Part shown: piece by piece, positions 31,513 through 40,460 of the stretch
Position numbering within the stretch: position 1 is the stretch's first letter
Layout: every line of letters starts with the position of its first letter
Source: Oscillospiraceae bacterium
GTDB lineage: Bacteria > Bacillota_A > Clostridia > Oscillospirales > WRJC01
Length of the DNA stretch: 40,975 bases
Assembly (NCBI GenBank): GCA_009785015.1
Contig: WQXD01000003.1
Coordinates: 1 to 40,975 of the forward strand
Reading direction: 5' to 3'
Translations under genes and position numbers: made by a program
Notes under the pieces: model-generated
What the model saw: the letters and a program-made list of their open reading frames with translations, nothing else
What the model was told of the DNA's origin: nothing
Database searches by the model: none

Positions 31513-33261
31513 ATGAAAAAAAAACCAAAAGGCAGTTCTCTGTTTTTTTCAACGGGGGAGTTTGACTCCTGCGGCGGCTGGGCGCTCGACACCCAGTTTA
31601 TCCCGAATATGGGCTCGTCATACCTGCTCGCGCACGGTTTGGGCAGTCCGGTCAGGGGCGCCGTCAAAAAAATCGGCATAAAAAAAGCGGGAACATACAA
31701 AGTGTGGGCGTTTACGAAAGACTGGGTGGCACGGTGGAAGAAGGGCGTATCTCCGGGGTTGTTCAAAATCAAAATAGGCGGCTTTGTCTCCGGAGAGCTC
31801 GGAAACGAAAGCGCGGACTGGGCATGGCAGGAGGCGGGGTTATGCGAGCTCAAAGAGGGCGAAACCGAGCTTTCGCTTATAGACCTGACCGGGTTTGAAG
31901 CAAGGTGCGCGGCTGTTTTTTTATCAGAGGATTTGGATTTTGGCCCGTCGGCGGGAAAAAACGAATTTGAGGCGTTCAGGGCCGGACTGCGCGGATATGA
32001 CAAAGCCGCGCCAAAAAACGCGGGAAAATTCGATATAGTCGTCGCGGGGGGCGGCATATCCGGAATGGCGGCGGCGGTGAGCTCGGCCAAAAACGGCCTG
32101 AACGTCGCGCTGATACAGGACAGATACGTCCTCGGGGGAAACAACAGCTCGGAAGTGCGCGTGTGGCTGGGCGGCGAGACCGGCTTTGAGCCCTTTCCCA
32201 AAATCGGCGACATAGTAAAATCGTTTGAACCCGAAAAACATTTTCATTACGGGAAAGACAATACCGGCGAGATATACGAGGACGAAAAACGCGCGTCAAT
32301 GCTCGCCGGATACCCGAATATCAAAATATTTTTCGGATATGCGGTCACTGCCGCCGAACTTTCGGGCGATGTTATCCGCAAAGTGAAATTCATCGACGTG
32401 AAAACCCATGAGCCCTATGAAATTAGCGCCGATTATTTCGCCGACTGCACGGGCGACGCCACTTTGGGGTTTGCCGCGGGGGCGGACTTTGAGATAACGA
32501 CCAACGGGCATATGGGAATGACAAATGTGTGGTATGTCGAGGACGCCGGAAAAGAAGTCGAGTTTCCCAGATGCCCCTGGGCGATAGATTTGACAAACTG
32601 CGGCTTTCCGGGCAGGGACGCGAAAGATTACGAAGGGGCGAAAAAGCTGGGCGGCTGGTACTGGGAAAGCGGGATGGAGCACGACCCGATAAAATTCGCC
32701 GAGGAGGCCAGGGACACGAATTTCAGGGCGATGTACGGGGCATTCGACGCGCTGAAAAACGCCGACGGCGGCTTTTACAAGACATACAAAATCGGCAACG
32801 CGTGCTATATCGGCGGCAAACGCGAATCGAGAAGACTGCTCGGCGACGTCATACTGACCAAAAGCGAAGTGAAAAACAATCACAAATTCGAAGACGGCTG
32901 CGTCGCTTCGACATGGCAGATAGACGTCCACTACCCGAAAAAAGAGTATTATCCCTCTTATCACGAAGGGGACGCCTTCTTGGCCGACGCCTATTACGAC
33001 AATTTCAAGCAAATCCCGTATTTTGTGCCGTACAGGTGCCTGTACTCGAGAAATATCGGAAATTTGTTCATGGCGGGCAGGAACGTGAGCGTGACACACG
33101 ACGCTCTGGGCACCGTACGGGTGATGCGCACATGCGGGCTCATGGGCGAAGTGGTCGGATACGCGGCGGCTTTGTGCAAAAAACACGGCGCAAACCCGCG
33201 CGAAATCTACACGAATCACCTCGGCGGGTTTTTGGCGGCCTTGAAAGCGGGCCAAATTTGA
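31513..33261 (+). CDS. FAD-dependent oxidoreductase with an N-terminal beta domain
   Basis: The 582-residue protein has about 165 N-terminal residues that look like a beta-sandwich (golvesin/CBM-like: CGGWALDTQF, GTYKVWAFTKDW, GLFKIKIGG). A flavoprotein follows: FDIVVAGGGISGMAAAVSSA (FAD-binding GxGxxG near residue 177), GGNNSSEVRVWLGGE, YFADCTGDATLGFAAGA, KRESRRLLGDVILT, and a closing FMAGRNVSVTHDALGTVRVMRTCGLMGEVVG. This matches the FAD_oxidored group common in carbohydrate gene clusters of Clostridia and Bacteroidota, whose substrates are mostly unknown. There is no signal peptide. It ends 5 bp before the convergent cysC-cysQ gene, with no terminator between. Confidence 0.85.
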   Translation: MKKKPKGSSLFFSTGEFDSCGGWALDTQFIPNMGSSYLLAHGLGSPVRGAVKKIGIKKAGTYKVWAFTKDWVARWKKGVSPGLFKIKIGGFVSGELGNESADWAWQEAGLCELKEGETELSLIDLTGFEARCAAVFLSEDLDFGPSAGKNEFEAFRAGLRGYDKAAPKNAGKFDIVVAGGGISGMAAAVSSAKNGLNVALIQDRYVLGGNNSSEVRVWLGGETGFEPFPKIGDIVKSFEPEKHFHYGKDNTGEIYEDEKRASMLAGYPNIKIFFGYAVTAAELSGDVIRKVKFIDVKTHEPYEISADYFADCTGDATLGFAAGADFEITTNGHMGMTNVWYVEDAGKEVEFPRCPWAIDLTNCGFPGRDAKDYEGAKKLGGWYWESGMEHDPIKFAEEARDTNFRAMYGAFDALKNADGGFYKTYKIGNACYIGGKRESRRLLGDVILTKSEVKNNHKFEDGCVASTWQIDVHYPKKEYYPSYHEGDAFLADAYYDNFKQIPYFVPYRCLYSRNIGNLFMAGRNVSVTHDALGTVRVMRTCGLMGEVVGYAAALCKKHGANPREIYTNHLGGFLAALKAGQI

Positions 33262-33266
33262 ATAGT

Positions 33267-34634
33267 TCACTCCAATTTGCTTTCAATTCTGTTTAATATG
33301 ATAAAGCCCTTTTCGTTCAGGCTGTTTTCGCGGTTGTAGCTCATCTCGCTGTAATCGCCCTGCATAAAAATCCCGCCGGCCTGCTCGACCACGCACTGCA
33401 TCGCGCATGTGTCCCATTCGCACGTGAAGCCGAACCTGTAGTAGACATCGGCGGCGCCTTCGGCTATCATGCAGCCTTTCAGCGAGCTGCCGATGTCTGC
33501 GAGCCCTTTTATCCTGTGTTTGTTTTTTTCGAGCAGGGCCTCGGTTTTTTCGTCGCTGTGCGAGCGGCTTTTTAAAACGGTCAGCCCGCTTGTTTTGCCG
33601 CTCGTTGTTATTCTCGCGCCTTCGTCAAAGAGAGTCGGCATACCGTCGTTCAAATCCGCCGCGTATGCCCCGCGCCCCGCGGCGGCGTACCAGAATTTGT
33701 TTTTGCACGGCGCGTACACCACCCCCATCACCGGCCTGTTTTGATAGGCGAGCCCGATGTTGACGGTGAACTCGCCGTTTTTTTTCACGAATTCCTTTGT
33801 GCCGTCCAACGGGTCGACGATGAAGCAGAACTTGTTTGACAGCCTCTTTTTGTCGTCTGCGGATTCCTCCGCCAATATGTCTATATACGGCGCGTATTTT
33901 GACAGCCGGGCGCAGATCAAGTCGTTTGATTTTTTGTCCGCTTCGGTCAGCGGGGAGCTGTCGCCTTTGTATTCGACGGCGAAATCTTTTTCATACACAT
34001 CCAGTATCCGCTTTCCCGCATCATACGCCGCCCGTACCGCGGTTTCGAGGATTTTGGGCACAAGATACCCGATTTGCTTTTCCAGGGCATACCATATCAC
34101 AATTTTCACGGCCTGCTCGAGCGCGACCTCATCCGTGTCTATGACGATTTCGGGATTTCGGGGCTCTTCATACGGAGCTTCCTGCCCGACCACCCCTTTT
34201 TTATACAGCCCTTTCGGGTCGCGTTTTCTGCGCGTTTCAAGGCTTGCCTTCACATATATCTCGCAGAAGTTTTCTTCGCCGATTTTTTGTTTTGCCTCAT
34301 TTCTCGCTTTCTCATACGGGGAAATCGCGGCGACGACGGCGATAAGCCCCGCTTCGCAGAAAAGATTCGCCGTTTCGTAAATTCTCCTGATGTTTTCGTC
34401 CCTGTCCTCTTTTGAAAAGCCCAGGCCCGAATTGAGCCCGTGGCGCAAGTTGTCGCCGTCCAAGATATATGCGGCAAAGCCCATTCTCAAAAGTTCCGCC
34501 TCGGCTTCGGCGGCGATGGTGGATTTGCCCGAGCCCGAGGGCCCGGTGAGCCACAGCACGAGCCCTTTTTGATTCATATTTTTTTCCCTCGCGGTTTTGT
34601 CCGCTTTGCCAAAGTGCCAGAATATATCGCCCAT
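33267..34634 (-). CDS. APS kinase - PAP phosphatase fusion (CysC-CysQ)
   Basis: The 455-residue protein joins two enzymes. Residues 20-190 are APS kinase: P-loop GPSGSGKST at 31-39, DGDNLRHGLN near 59-67, the AISPYEKAR segment at 104-112 and KGLYKKGVVG. Residues 195-450 are a 3'(2'),5'-bisphosphate nucleotidase of the inositol monophosphatase fold: LTEADKKSND, EESADDKKR, DPLDGT at 274-279, and WDTCAMQCVVEQAGG, which supply the metal ligands. The kinase makes PAPS; the phosphatase removes the PAP left after sulfate transfer or reduction. The ATG at 34634 has GGAGGG 10 bp upstream. No frameshift or stop lies between the halves. Confidence 0.93.
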   Translation of the reverse strand: MGDIFWHFGKADKTAREKNMNQKGLVLWLTGPSGSGKSTIAAEAEAELLRMGFAAYILDGDNLRHGLNSGLGFSKEDRDENIRRIYETANLFCEAGLIAVVAAISPYEKARNEAKQKIGEENFCEIYVKASLETRRKRDPKGLYKKGVVGQEAPYEEPRNPEIVIDTDEVALEQAVKIVIWYALEKQIGYLVPKILETAVRAAYDAGKRILDVYEKDFAVEYKGDSSPLTEADKKSNDLICARLSKYAPYIDILAEESADDKKRLSNKFCFIVDPLDGTKEFVKKNGEFTVNIGLAYQNRPVMGVVYAPCKNKFWYAAAGRGAYAADLNDGMPTLFDEGARITTSGKTSGLTVLKSRSHSDEKTEALLEKNKHRIKGLADIGSSLKGCMIAEGAADVYYRFGFTCEWDTCAMQCVVEQAGGIFMQGDYSEMSYNRENSLNEKGFIILNRIESKLE

Positions 34635-34671
34635 AAAAAAAATGCCCTCCAAAAATACGCGTTTTGCCTAT

Positions 34672-34700
34672 ATTATACCCGTTTTAAAAAAATTTATCAA
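34672..34700 (-). promoter_or_regulatory. Promoter of the cysC-cysQ fusion
   Basis: On the minus strand: TTGATA, a 17-bp spacer and TATAAT, about 38 bp before the ATG. Its -35 box is 21 bp from that of the divergent promoter at 34722-34750. Confidence 0.8.
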
Positions 34701-34721
34701 TACTTTTTTTTAAAATATATC

Positions 34722-34750
34722 TTGACTTATATGAGCAAAACGTATATAAT
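34722..34750 (+). promoter_or_regulatory. Promoter of the SGNH hydrolase gene
   Basis: TTGACT (34722-34727), a 17-bp spacer and TATAAT (34745-34750), 35 bp before the ATG at 34786. Confidence 0.85.
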
Positions 34751-34785
34751 ATTCACAAAAAAACAAATAGAGAAGGTATTTTTTT

Positions 34786-35430
34786 ATGTTATTCGAAAAA
34801 AACAGCGTGCTTTTGATGATCGGCGATTCCATAACGGACTGCGGCAGGGGGCGCCCCGTGGGCGAGGGCGACAATTTAGGGGCGGGATACGTCAATTTTA
34901 TCGGGGCTTTGCTCGGCGCGAAATTCCCGAGGGAGAATATAACGGTCAAAAACACCGGTATAAGCGGCGACACCGTAAAAAACCTTGACGCCAGGTGGCA
35001 GGCCGACGTTTTGGACCTGGCTCCGGACTATCTCTCGATTTTGATCGGAGTAAACGACGTGTGGCGCAGATTCGACAGCCCGGACAACCCGGAACTGGCC
35101 GTTGGCCTGGCGGAATACGACGATCTATACCGCGGCATAACCGCCAAAGCAAAAAAAAATGTAAAAAAGATCATACTCATGACTCCGTTTCTCGCAGAAC
35201 AGGACAAAACCGAAACCATGATGGCGCTTTTGTCGGAGTATATTGAAGCTGTAAAGAAAATCGCGGCGGAAAACAATTTTCTTTTGGTCGATCTGCAAGC
35301 CGAATTCGACAGATATATGGCGTGGGGCACAGCTCCCAAAGCCTTAGCCTCCGACAGGGTGCACCCCTCGCAGCTCGGCTCCGTGGTTATAGCGAAGGCG
35401 TTTTTGAAAGTGTGCGGAGTCGATATCTAA
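34786..35430 (+). CDS. SGNH/GDSL-type esterase
   Basis: The 214-residue cytoplasmic protein has all four SGNH blocks: GDSIT with the nucleophile S15, NTGISGDT, GVNDVW, and DRVHPSQLG with the catalytic Asp and His. There is no signal peptide. In carbohydrate clusters such enzymes usually remove acetyl groups from sugars taken into the cell, which fits the fucosidase operon opposite, but the substrate is not readable. AGAAGG lies 9 bp before the ATG. Its TAA overlaps the TAG of the convergent GH95-like gene by 3 bp (35428-35429 shared within 35427-35430). Confidence 0.9.
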   Translation: MLFEKNSVLLMIGDSITDCGRGRPVGEGDNLGAGYVNFIGALLGAKFPRENITVKNTGISGDTVKNLDARWQADVLDLAPDYLSILIGVNDVWRRFDSPDNPELAVGLAEYDDLYRGITAKAKKNVKKIILMTPFLAEQDKTETMMALLSEYIEAVKKIAAENNFLLVDLQAEFDRYMAWGTAPKALASDRVHPSQLGSVVIAKAFLKVCGVDI

Positions 35431-37676
35431 AGACTTGCGGAAATGGAATAAGTCTCGTTTTTACTGAGTTTCAGATTCAGTTTCCGGCCGGGCAGATACA
35501 GCTCAAAAGCGGTGTCATAGGCCGCCGTCAATTCGACTTCGGCGGTTTTGGCCTTTTTGTCCCATTTTAATTTTACATTCGCGCCGCAGCGGGTGCCGAG
35601 CGGGCCTATCGACCCCCTCTCCCATTGGCCGGGCAGCGCGGGCAGTATATCTATCCGGTTTTTGTCGGAATACAGCAGCATTTCCTGCACCGCCGCGGTC
35701 CAGCCCATGTTCGCGTCGATTTGAAAAGGGGCAGAGGGCATAACTAAGCTCACGCCCATGTCCCGCCAGTCGTTATGCAAAGTGAACAAATTTTCGCAAA
35801 GCGTGGATTTCGCTATCAGGCCAAGGCACTTGTGCGCATTTGCCCCGTCGCCGCAGCGGGCGAACAGGTTTGCGCCCTGGGCAAAAGACCAGCTCGTCTG
35901 GGCCTCCAATCCCAAAGTCAGCCGTTTTAAGGCGCCGAGCCTGTACCTTTGCGTGATCTTGTCGGCCCTCGCGAGTTCCAATCCGGGAAAAACGGGATAC
36001 AGGTGCGATTGATGGCGGTGAAATTCGTTGTCGGGAAAATCGTCGTTTTGCCATTCGCGCGGGCTTTGGTCTTCGTTGTATTTGTACGGGGGGGCGGCAT
36101 CCGATATTTTTTGCCATTTCGCAAGCTCCGAATTTTTGGCGCCGGTGATTTTTCCGAGCTCGATCAAATGGCCGAACACCTCTTTTATAATCGCGATATC
36201 CATCGCGGCGTCGATTGAGCACTGGGTCGCGTCGGAGAATTTGCGGCCTGTCCCTTTGTAGTTTTCCGTGCGGTTTTCCGGCGAAACAGAGGGGTAAACA
36301 TGCCATCCGTCGGCTTTCCAGACGATAAAATCCTCATAAAACAGCCCCGCCTCCCGCAAAAACGGCATCGCCCTTTTTTCAAGAAAATCCATATCCCTTG
36401 TATACAGCCAATATTCATAGTACAACTGCGCAATCCATCCGGCTCCGCCCGTCCAGTTTATGATGTGCGGAGCCTTGCAGCACGCGCCAAGCGAAGTCGG
36501 AGCGGAGACCGCGGACAGATATATTCCGCGGCAGCCGTACAGTTTTTTCGCGCAGTCTCTTAAGGTTTCCATCTCCGCTTCGTAATAATCGAAAACCGCG
36601 AGCATATATTCGGGAAGAAGACCCGGCAGCGCCTGCCAGTATATCATTTCCAGATTGATATTTGCCATGTTTATCGCCCAGAACGCATCATAATCCCCCG
36701 ACCACAGGCTCGTAAGGCTGCAGGGCAGGCTTTTTTCATCGGAACTGCAGATGAGAAGATATCTGCCGTAGGCCCACATCCGCCGGGTAAGGGCATTTGG
36801 CAGCCCTTCGCAATACGCAGCATCCAGCAATTCCCTGTTTGTCGCCTCCGGGCCGTATTTTTCATCTTCCAGGACAAATTGGCAGCGTTCAAACAACTCC
36901 TGATGAACGGGTTTATGCCTTAAAAAAAGCGCGTCATAGCCAAAGCAGGGCAGGTTCCCGATGTATTCTTTGAGCTCGCGCCATTTTGTCGTATGATCCC
37001 CTTCGTAAAATACCCGGGCTATAATCAGCGTTTTGTCTCCGGTTTTTATGACCCTCGCGACGGCGCCGTGCTGTTTTTTGTCAGTTTCCGCCATAAAAAA
37101 GAGCCATTCGCCCTCTTCGGCGTCCGCCGTATTTTCAAAATGCCCGGCGCTTGCCATATTATCGCTTTTGTGGCATGAAAGCGATATTTGGGCTTTTGCG
37201 TCGGTTTCGACAACGACCACGTCGTCCGCGCGCGACACGAACGCTTTTGTCCGGTAGGGGGTGTCCCCGTCATTCCAGCTCACAACGCTCTCCGCGGTGT
37301 CCATGGACAATTCCCTTTTGTATTTGGAAAATCCGTCTTCGGGTTTTATATAGATATTCAGGTCGGCGGCGGGGACCGGCACGGGCTGCCTTATATCGTG
37401 TCCCCTCTCGGTGAGGGCGTCAGTTAGCATGGGGTCGGCTTTTTCGATTTCGCCGTTTTCCAAAAGGGCGCGCATTTCAAAAAGTTTATCGGATACATCG
37501 GGCAGTTCCCCGTATTTTCCGTGGCGCCAAAGTTTCGTGTGGGTGAGCATGATGCGCTCATTTGCGACGGCGCCGTACACCAGCGCGCCGTGATAGCCGT
37601 TTCCGAGCGGGGTGCCCTCGCGCCAGTTGTTTCCCCACCAGGACGCCGGGCGGTTCATGACCATTTTGTGCTGCAT
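35427..37676 (-). CDS. GH95-like glycoside hydrolase (alpha-L-fucosidase family)
   Basis: The 749-residue protein has the GH95 plan. The N-terminal beta domain has WREGTPLGNGYHGALVYG and LTHTKLWRHGKYGE. The (alpha/alpha)6 barrel has HRHQSHLYPVFPGLELA and SAPFQIDANMGWTAAVQEMLL, followed by a C-terminal beta domain with LPALPGQWERGSIGPLGTRCG. GH95 members cleave alpha-1,2-L-fucose or alpha-L-galactose from glycans. With no signal peptide, it would act on imported oligosaccharides. GGAGG lies 7 bp before the ATG and overlaps the end of the upstream binding-protein gene. It is the last gene of a three-gene minus-strand operon. Confidence 0.88.
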   Translation of the reverse strand: MQHKMVMNRPASWWGNNWREGTPLGNGYHGALVYGAVANERIMLTHTKLWRHGKYGELPDVSDKLFEMRALLENGEIEKADPMLTDALTERGHDIRQPVPVPAADLNIYIKPEDGFSKYKRELSMDTAESVVSWNDGDTPYRTKAFVSRADDVVVVETDAKAQISLSCHKSDNMASAGHFENTADAEEGEWLFFMAETDKKQHGAVARVIKTGDKTLIIARVFYEGDHTTKWRELKEYIGNLPCFGYDALFLRHKPVHQELFERCQFVLEDEKYGPEATNRELLDAAYCEGLPNALTRRMWAYGRYLLICSSDEKSLPCSLTSLWSGDYDAFWAINMANINLEMIYWQALPGLLPEYMLAVFDYYEAEMETLRDCAKKLYGCRGIYLSAVSAPTSLGACCKAPHIINWTGGAGWIAQLYYEYWLYTRDMDFLEKRAMPFLREAGLFYEDFIVWKADGWHVYPSVSPENRTENYKGTGRKFSDATQCSIDAAMDIAIIKEVFGHLIELGKITGAKNSELAKWQKISDAAPPYKYNEDQSPREWQNDDFPDNEFHRHQSHLYPVFPGLELARADKITQRYRLGALKRLTLGLEAQTSWSFAQGANLFARCGDGANAHKCLGLIAKSTLCENLFTLHNDWRDMGVSLVMPSAPFQIDANMGWTAAVQEMLLYSDKNRIDILPALPGQWERGSIGPLGTRCGANVKLKWDKKAKTAEVELTAAYDTAFELYLPGRKLNLKLSKNETYSISASL

Positions 37677-37679
37677 AAT

Positions 37680-39212
37680 CTATCCTCCCGTGTAATTTTC
37701 ATGGGCTGCGATCACTTTGTCATAATATTTTGTGACAGCCTTCTCTTTTGATTCGTAATATGACGCGAATTCGGATTTTTGCGGCTGCAGGATGTTTTGG
37801 AGCCAAAAGGCGAATCCCTGCCAGCCGTCGTATATGAATCCGAAATCGAACAATACCCCCGGCTTGATGTAGTCGTCGAGCATCTGTATGCTTTCTTCGT
37901 CCCTCAGCTGCTTGTTTTTGAAGGCGATTTCATAATATGCCGGTATCACCTGCTTATAGCTTTCAGCCGCCAGAACTTCCATTATTGTCCCTATCATTTC
38001 CGTGTTGTCCGCCGATGTGGTCGGTATCGCCATGAGGGGCCCGTGCCCGTCCAGCATGGTATAATATTTGTCCTGTTTTTCGTCCCATTTCGGCATCGGA
38101 AGCAGCCCGAAGTCCGCTTCCATGGATTTGCAAAGCAATGTGTCCGCCAAAACAAACGTCGCAAATACCGCCCTGTTTTCCGGAAACATTTCGCTTCTCA
38201 CGTAATCCCACCACATTTTATCGTCCCGCTGCACGACGTTCATCACCGACCAGCCCGGCGTGTTGTAGAAATAATCGTACATTTTCGATGTGATTTGGGC
38301 GGATTTTTCGTTGTTCAGCGCCAATTCGGGGTATCCCTCGGCGTTGCGCCGGGTGACAAAATGATCAAACGCCCAGGGCCAGGCCGCCGCGGCGGAGTAG
38401 GCATTCGACACAAAGCCATACAGGTCGTAGTCGTCGGATTTGCCGTCGCCGTTTAAATCCGTGTATATATTTTTTGTGATTTCATATAATTTGTCAATTG
38501 TCCACTTGCCCGCATTCACTATGTCGTACGGATTTTCGGCTATACCGAAATCGGCGCAGAGCTTTTTATTGAATGCTATGGCGTATGTGCAGTCATAGCC
38601 GGAAATGAGCATATCGGAAAACGCGAAAAACGATATTCCGGCGACCTGAAGCTCTTTTGTCGCCGATTCGTTCCACCAGGGTTTGGAAAAATCGATATTG
38701 GGCACGTCGTACCAGTTGTAGAACAAATTCTGAAGCGCCGCCGCGCTCATATTTATCATGTGGCCGATAGCCACATCGGCAAAAAAGTCGCCCGACCTCA
38801 CGGACTTCTGCATATCGCGGGTCAATGTGGACTCGTCTTTTTCATTTATGAGCAAGGGTTCGATTCTGCAGTTGAAACGCTCCTCTATCGTCATGTTCCT
38901 TTTGTACACCGCATCGTTTAACACCTCGCCTATGTCTGCTTCGGCATATACCTCGAGCACATGGCGGCAAGTGGGTCCCGCCGAGTCGTCCCGCGTCGCG
39001 ATTACAAATTTTTTGCCGCCAAAGTCGCGCGCCTCGAGATTGTCGGGTATATCGGGCTTTTCATCGCCGGAGTCGGGCTCGGCCCCCTCGAGCCTTTCAT
39101 CGTCCGCGTCCGGGGTTTTTCCGGTTTCGCCGCCGGATTTGCATGAGGGCAAAACGGGCGACAAAACGCAAATCAAAATAAGCGCCGCGAGTAATTTTTT
39201 CATATTTTTCAT
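37680..39212 (-). CDS. Extracellular solute-binding lipoprotein (ABC sugar transport type)
   Basis: The 510-residue protein has a lipoprotein signal peptide with lipobox LPSC (C24), a tether rich in Asp/Glu/Gly, and an oligosaccharide-binding fold with the same landmarks as the protein at 15293-16804 (LNDAVYKRN, KPWWNES, AFNKKLCADFGI, GKWTIDKL, FGLLPMPKW). Residues 252-263 (DLNGDGKSDDYD) form an EF-hand-like calcium loop at nearly the same position as in its paralogue. The ATG overlaps the TGA of the upstream dehydrogenase (39209-39212) and has GGAGG 10 bp upstream. Lying between a polyol dehydrogenase and a fucosidase, it probably delivers their substrate, though no permease is present. Confidence 0.87.
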   Translation of the reverse strand: MKNMKKLLAALILICVLSPVLPSCKSGGETGKTPDADDERLEGAEPDSGDEKPDIPDNLEARDFGGKKFVIATRDDSAGPTCRHVLEVYAEADIGEVLNDAVYKRNMTIEERFNCRIEPLLINEKDESTLTRDMQKSVRSGDFFADVAIGHMINMSAAALQNLFYNWYDVPNIDFSKPWWNESATKELQVAGISFFAFSDMLISGYDCTYAIAFNKKLCADFGIAENPYDIVNAGKWTIDKLYEITKNIYTDLNGDGKSDDYDLYGFVSNAYSAAAAWPWAFDHFVTRRNAEGYPELALNNEKSAQITSKMYDYFYNTPGWSVMNVVQRDDKMWWDYVRSEMFPENRAVFATFVLADTLLCKSMEADFGLLPMPKWDEKQDKYYTMLDGHGPLMAIPTTSADNTEMIGTIMEVLAAESYKQVIPAYYEIAFKNKQLRDEESIQMLDDYIKPGVLFDFGFIYDGWQGFAFWLQNILQPQKSEFASYYESKEKAVTKYYDKVIAAHENYTGG

Positions 39213-40348
39213 AAAATAACCGCCTCCGTGATTTTTTTTATCAATTTTGGATATGCGCCGAGTTTTAACCGGTTCTCCAAAAAAGCCGGAACGCCGCCTG
39301 CCTCGATTGCCGATTTCATTTCGGCCGATTCCGCGTCGCCGGAGTCAAAATAATCCAGCACGTTCGCGACGGATTGGACAAGATTCTCATGGCCGAGCCC
39401 GTTTTCATACGCGTATAAAAGCGGGCCCATGAGCCTGTCGCCAAGGCCGAGCTTGCGCAGCGGGTCGCGTATTATGCGGCGCACTTCGTCTTTCATTTCC
39501 TCGATTGCGCCCCTGCGGCCGAGCTGGGCTTCATACTCCCTTATTTCCTCTTCCCCGAAATTGTATTTATGTATAATACAGCTGCCGATTTCACGCATGA
39601 CGTCGCCGGTAAACTTCGCGATTTGCCCGTCGCGCAGCGCCTCATGGATATATTTATAGCCCTTGCGCCGCGCGGCGTATCCCAAGGTCGCGTGGCCGCC
39701 GTTGTGTATCCACAGCTTGCGTTCCAAAAGCGCGCCGAGATTATTTGAAACCTCGATAAACGGCGCCGCGGCGGGGTCGCCAATCCAGGCGTTTGCGTCC
39801 GCGTACCATTCGTTGTAATCCTCGCATATGATTTTATACGGGTTTTCCGGGATGGGCACGACGCGGGAGATTATGGCGTCGGGGAAGGCGATATTGGCTT
39901 TGCAGTACTTGGCCGCTTCCGGACCGAGGCGGGCACAGACCAAATTTTTGAGCAGCGACGAGGCCTGGTTTAAATTTTCGCAGGCGACTATATTTATTTT
40001 TTTTGCCGCACCCGACGCCGGCGCGCTTTCGACGGCGGCCGCTATATTTGCCGCAACGTCGCCGAGGTTTTCGGCGATGACGCAGGTGAGAACCAAGTCG
40101 GCTTCGGCAAACGCGCGGTTTATATTTTCTTGTTCGCCTGTATGGAGAATTTCATAGCCGCCTATTTCGCAGACGCGTTTTGTGCCGTCCATACTTATCT
40201 GCGCCACATCGAAAGAACGGCCTTTAAGACCGTCGACGAGCTTTTTATCCTTGTCGACGTATGTGATATGACATTCGCAAAAATCGAGCATCCGCGGGCT
40301 CAGATGGCCCCGCCCCGACGCCCCGGCGCCAAACAGCAGTACATTCAT
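39209..40348 (-). CDS. Mannitol-1-phosphate dehydrogenase-like polyol/sugar acid dehydrogenase
   Basis: The 379-residue protein resembles the long-chain mannitol dehydrogenase family. It has an N-terminal FGAGASGRGHL nucleotide loop, ACENLNQASSLLK, FPDAIISRVVPIP and the catalytic-site motif KLWIHNGGHATLGY (compare KxxxxHN.GH in MtlD). It is close to MtlD in length (about 380). The reaction is probably NAD-linked oxidation or reduction of a polyol phosphate or hexuronate at the start of its breakdown. GGAGG lies 11 bp before the ATG. It is the first gene of the operon with the binding protein and the GH95-like enzyme. Confidence 0.83.
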   Translation of the reverse strand: MNVLLFGAGASGRGHLSPRMLDFCECHITYVDKDKKLVDGLKGRSFDVAQISMDGTKRVCEIGGYEILHTGEQENINRAFAEADLVLTCVIAENLGDVAANIAAAVESAPASGAAKKINIVACENLNQASSLLKNLVCARLGPEAAKYCKANIAFPDAIISRVVPIPENPYKIICEDYNEWYADANAWIGDPAAAPFIEVSNNLGALLERKLWIHNGGHATLGYAARRKGYKYIHEALRDGQIAKFTGDVMREIGSCIIHKYNFGEEEIREYEAQLGRRGAIEEMKDEVRRIIRDPLRKLGLGDRLMGPLLYAYENGLGHENLVQSVANVLDYFDSGDAESAEMKSAIEAGGVPAFLENRLKLGAYPKLIKKITEAVIL

Positions 40349-40390
40349 GATTGTTTTAACCTCCGTATTTTATTTTTGATGAAAATTGTA

Positions 40391-40419
40391 TTGATTTACG
40401 ATTGTTTTTGGTGTATAAT
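40391..40419 (+). promoter_or_regulatory. Promoter of the terminal lipoprotein gene
   Basis: TTGATT (40391-40396), a 17-bp spacer and TATAAT (40414-40419), about 40 bp ahead of the ATG at 40461. Confidence 0.75.
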
Positions 40420-40460
40420 ATATAGGCGAGAGCCGAATTATTCGAATGAAAGGCTTTTTT

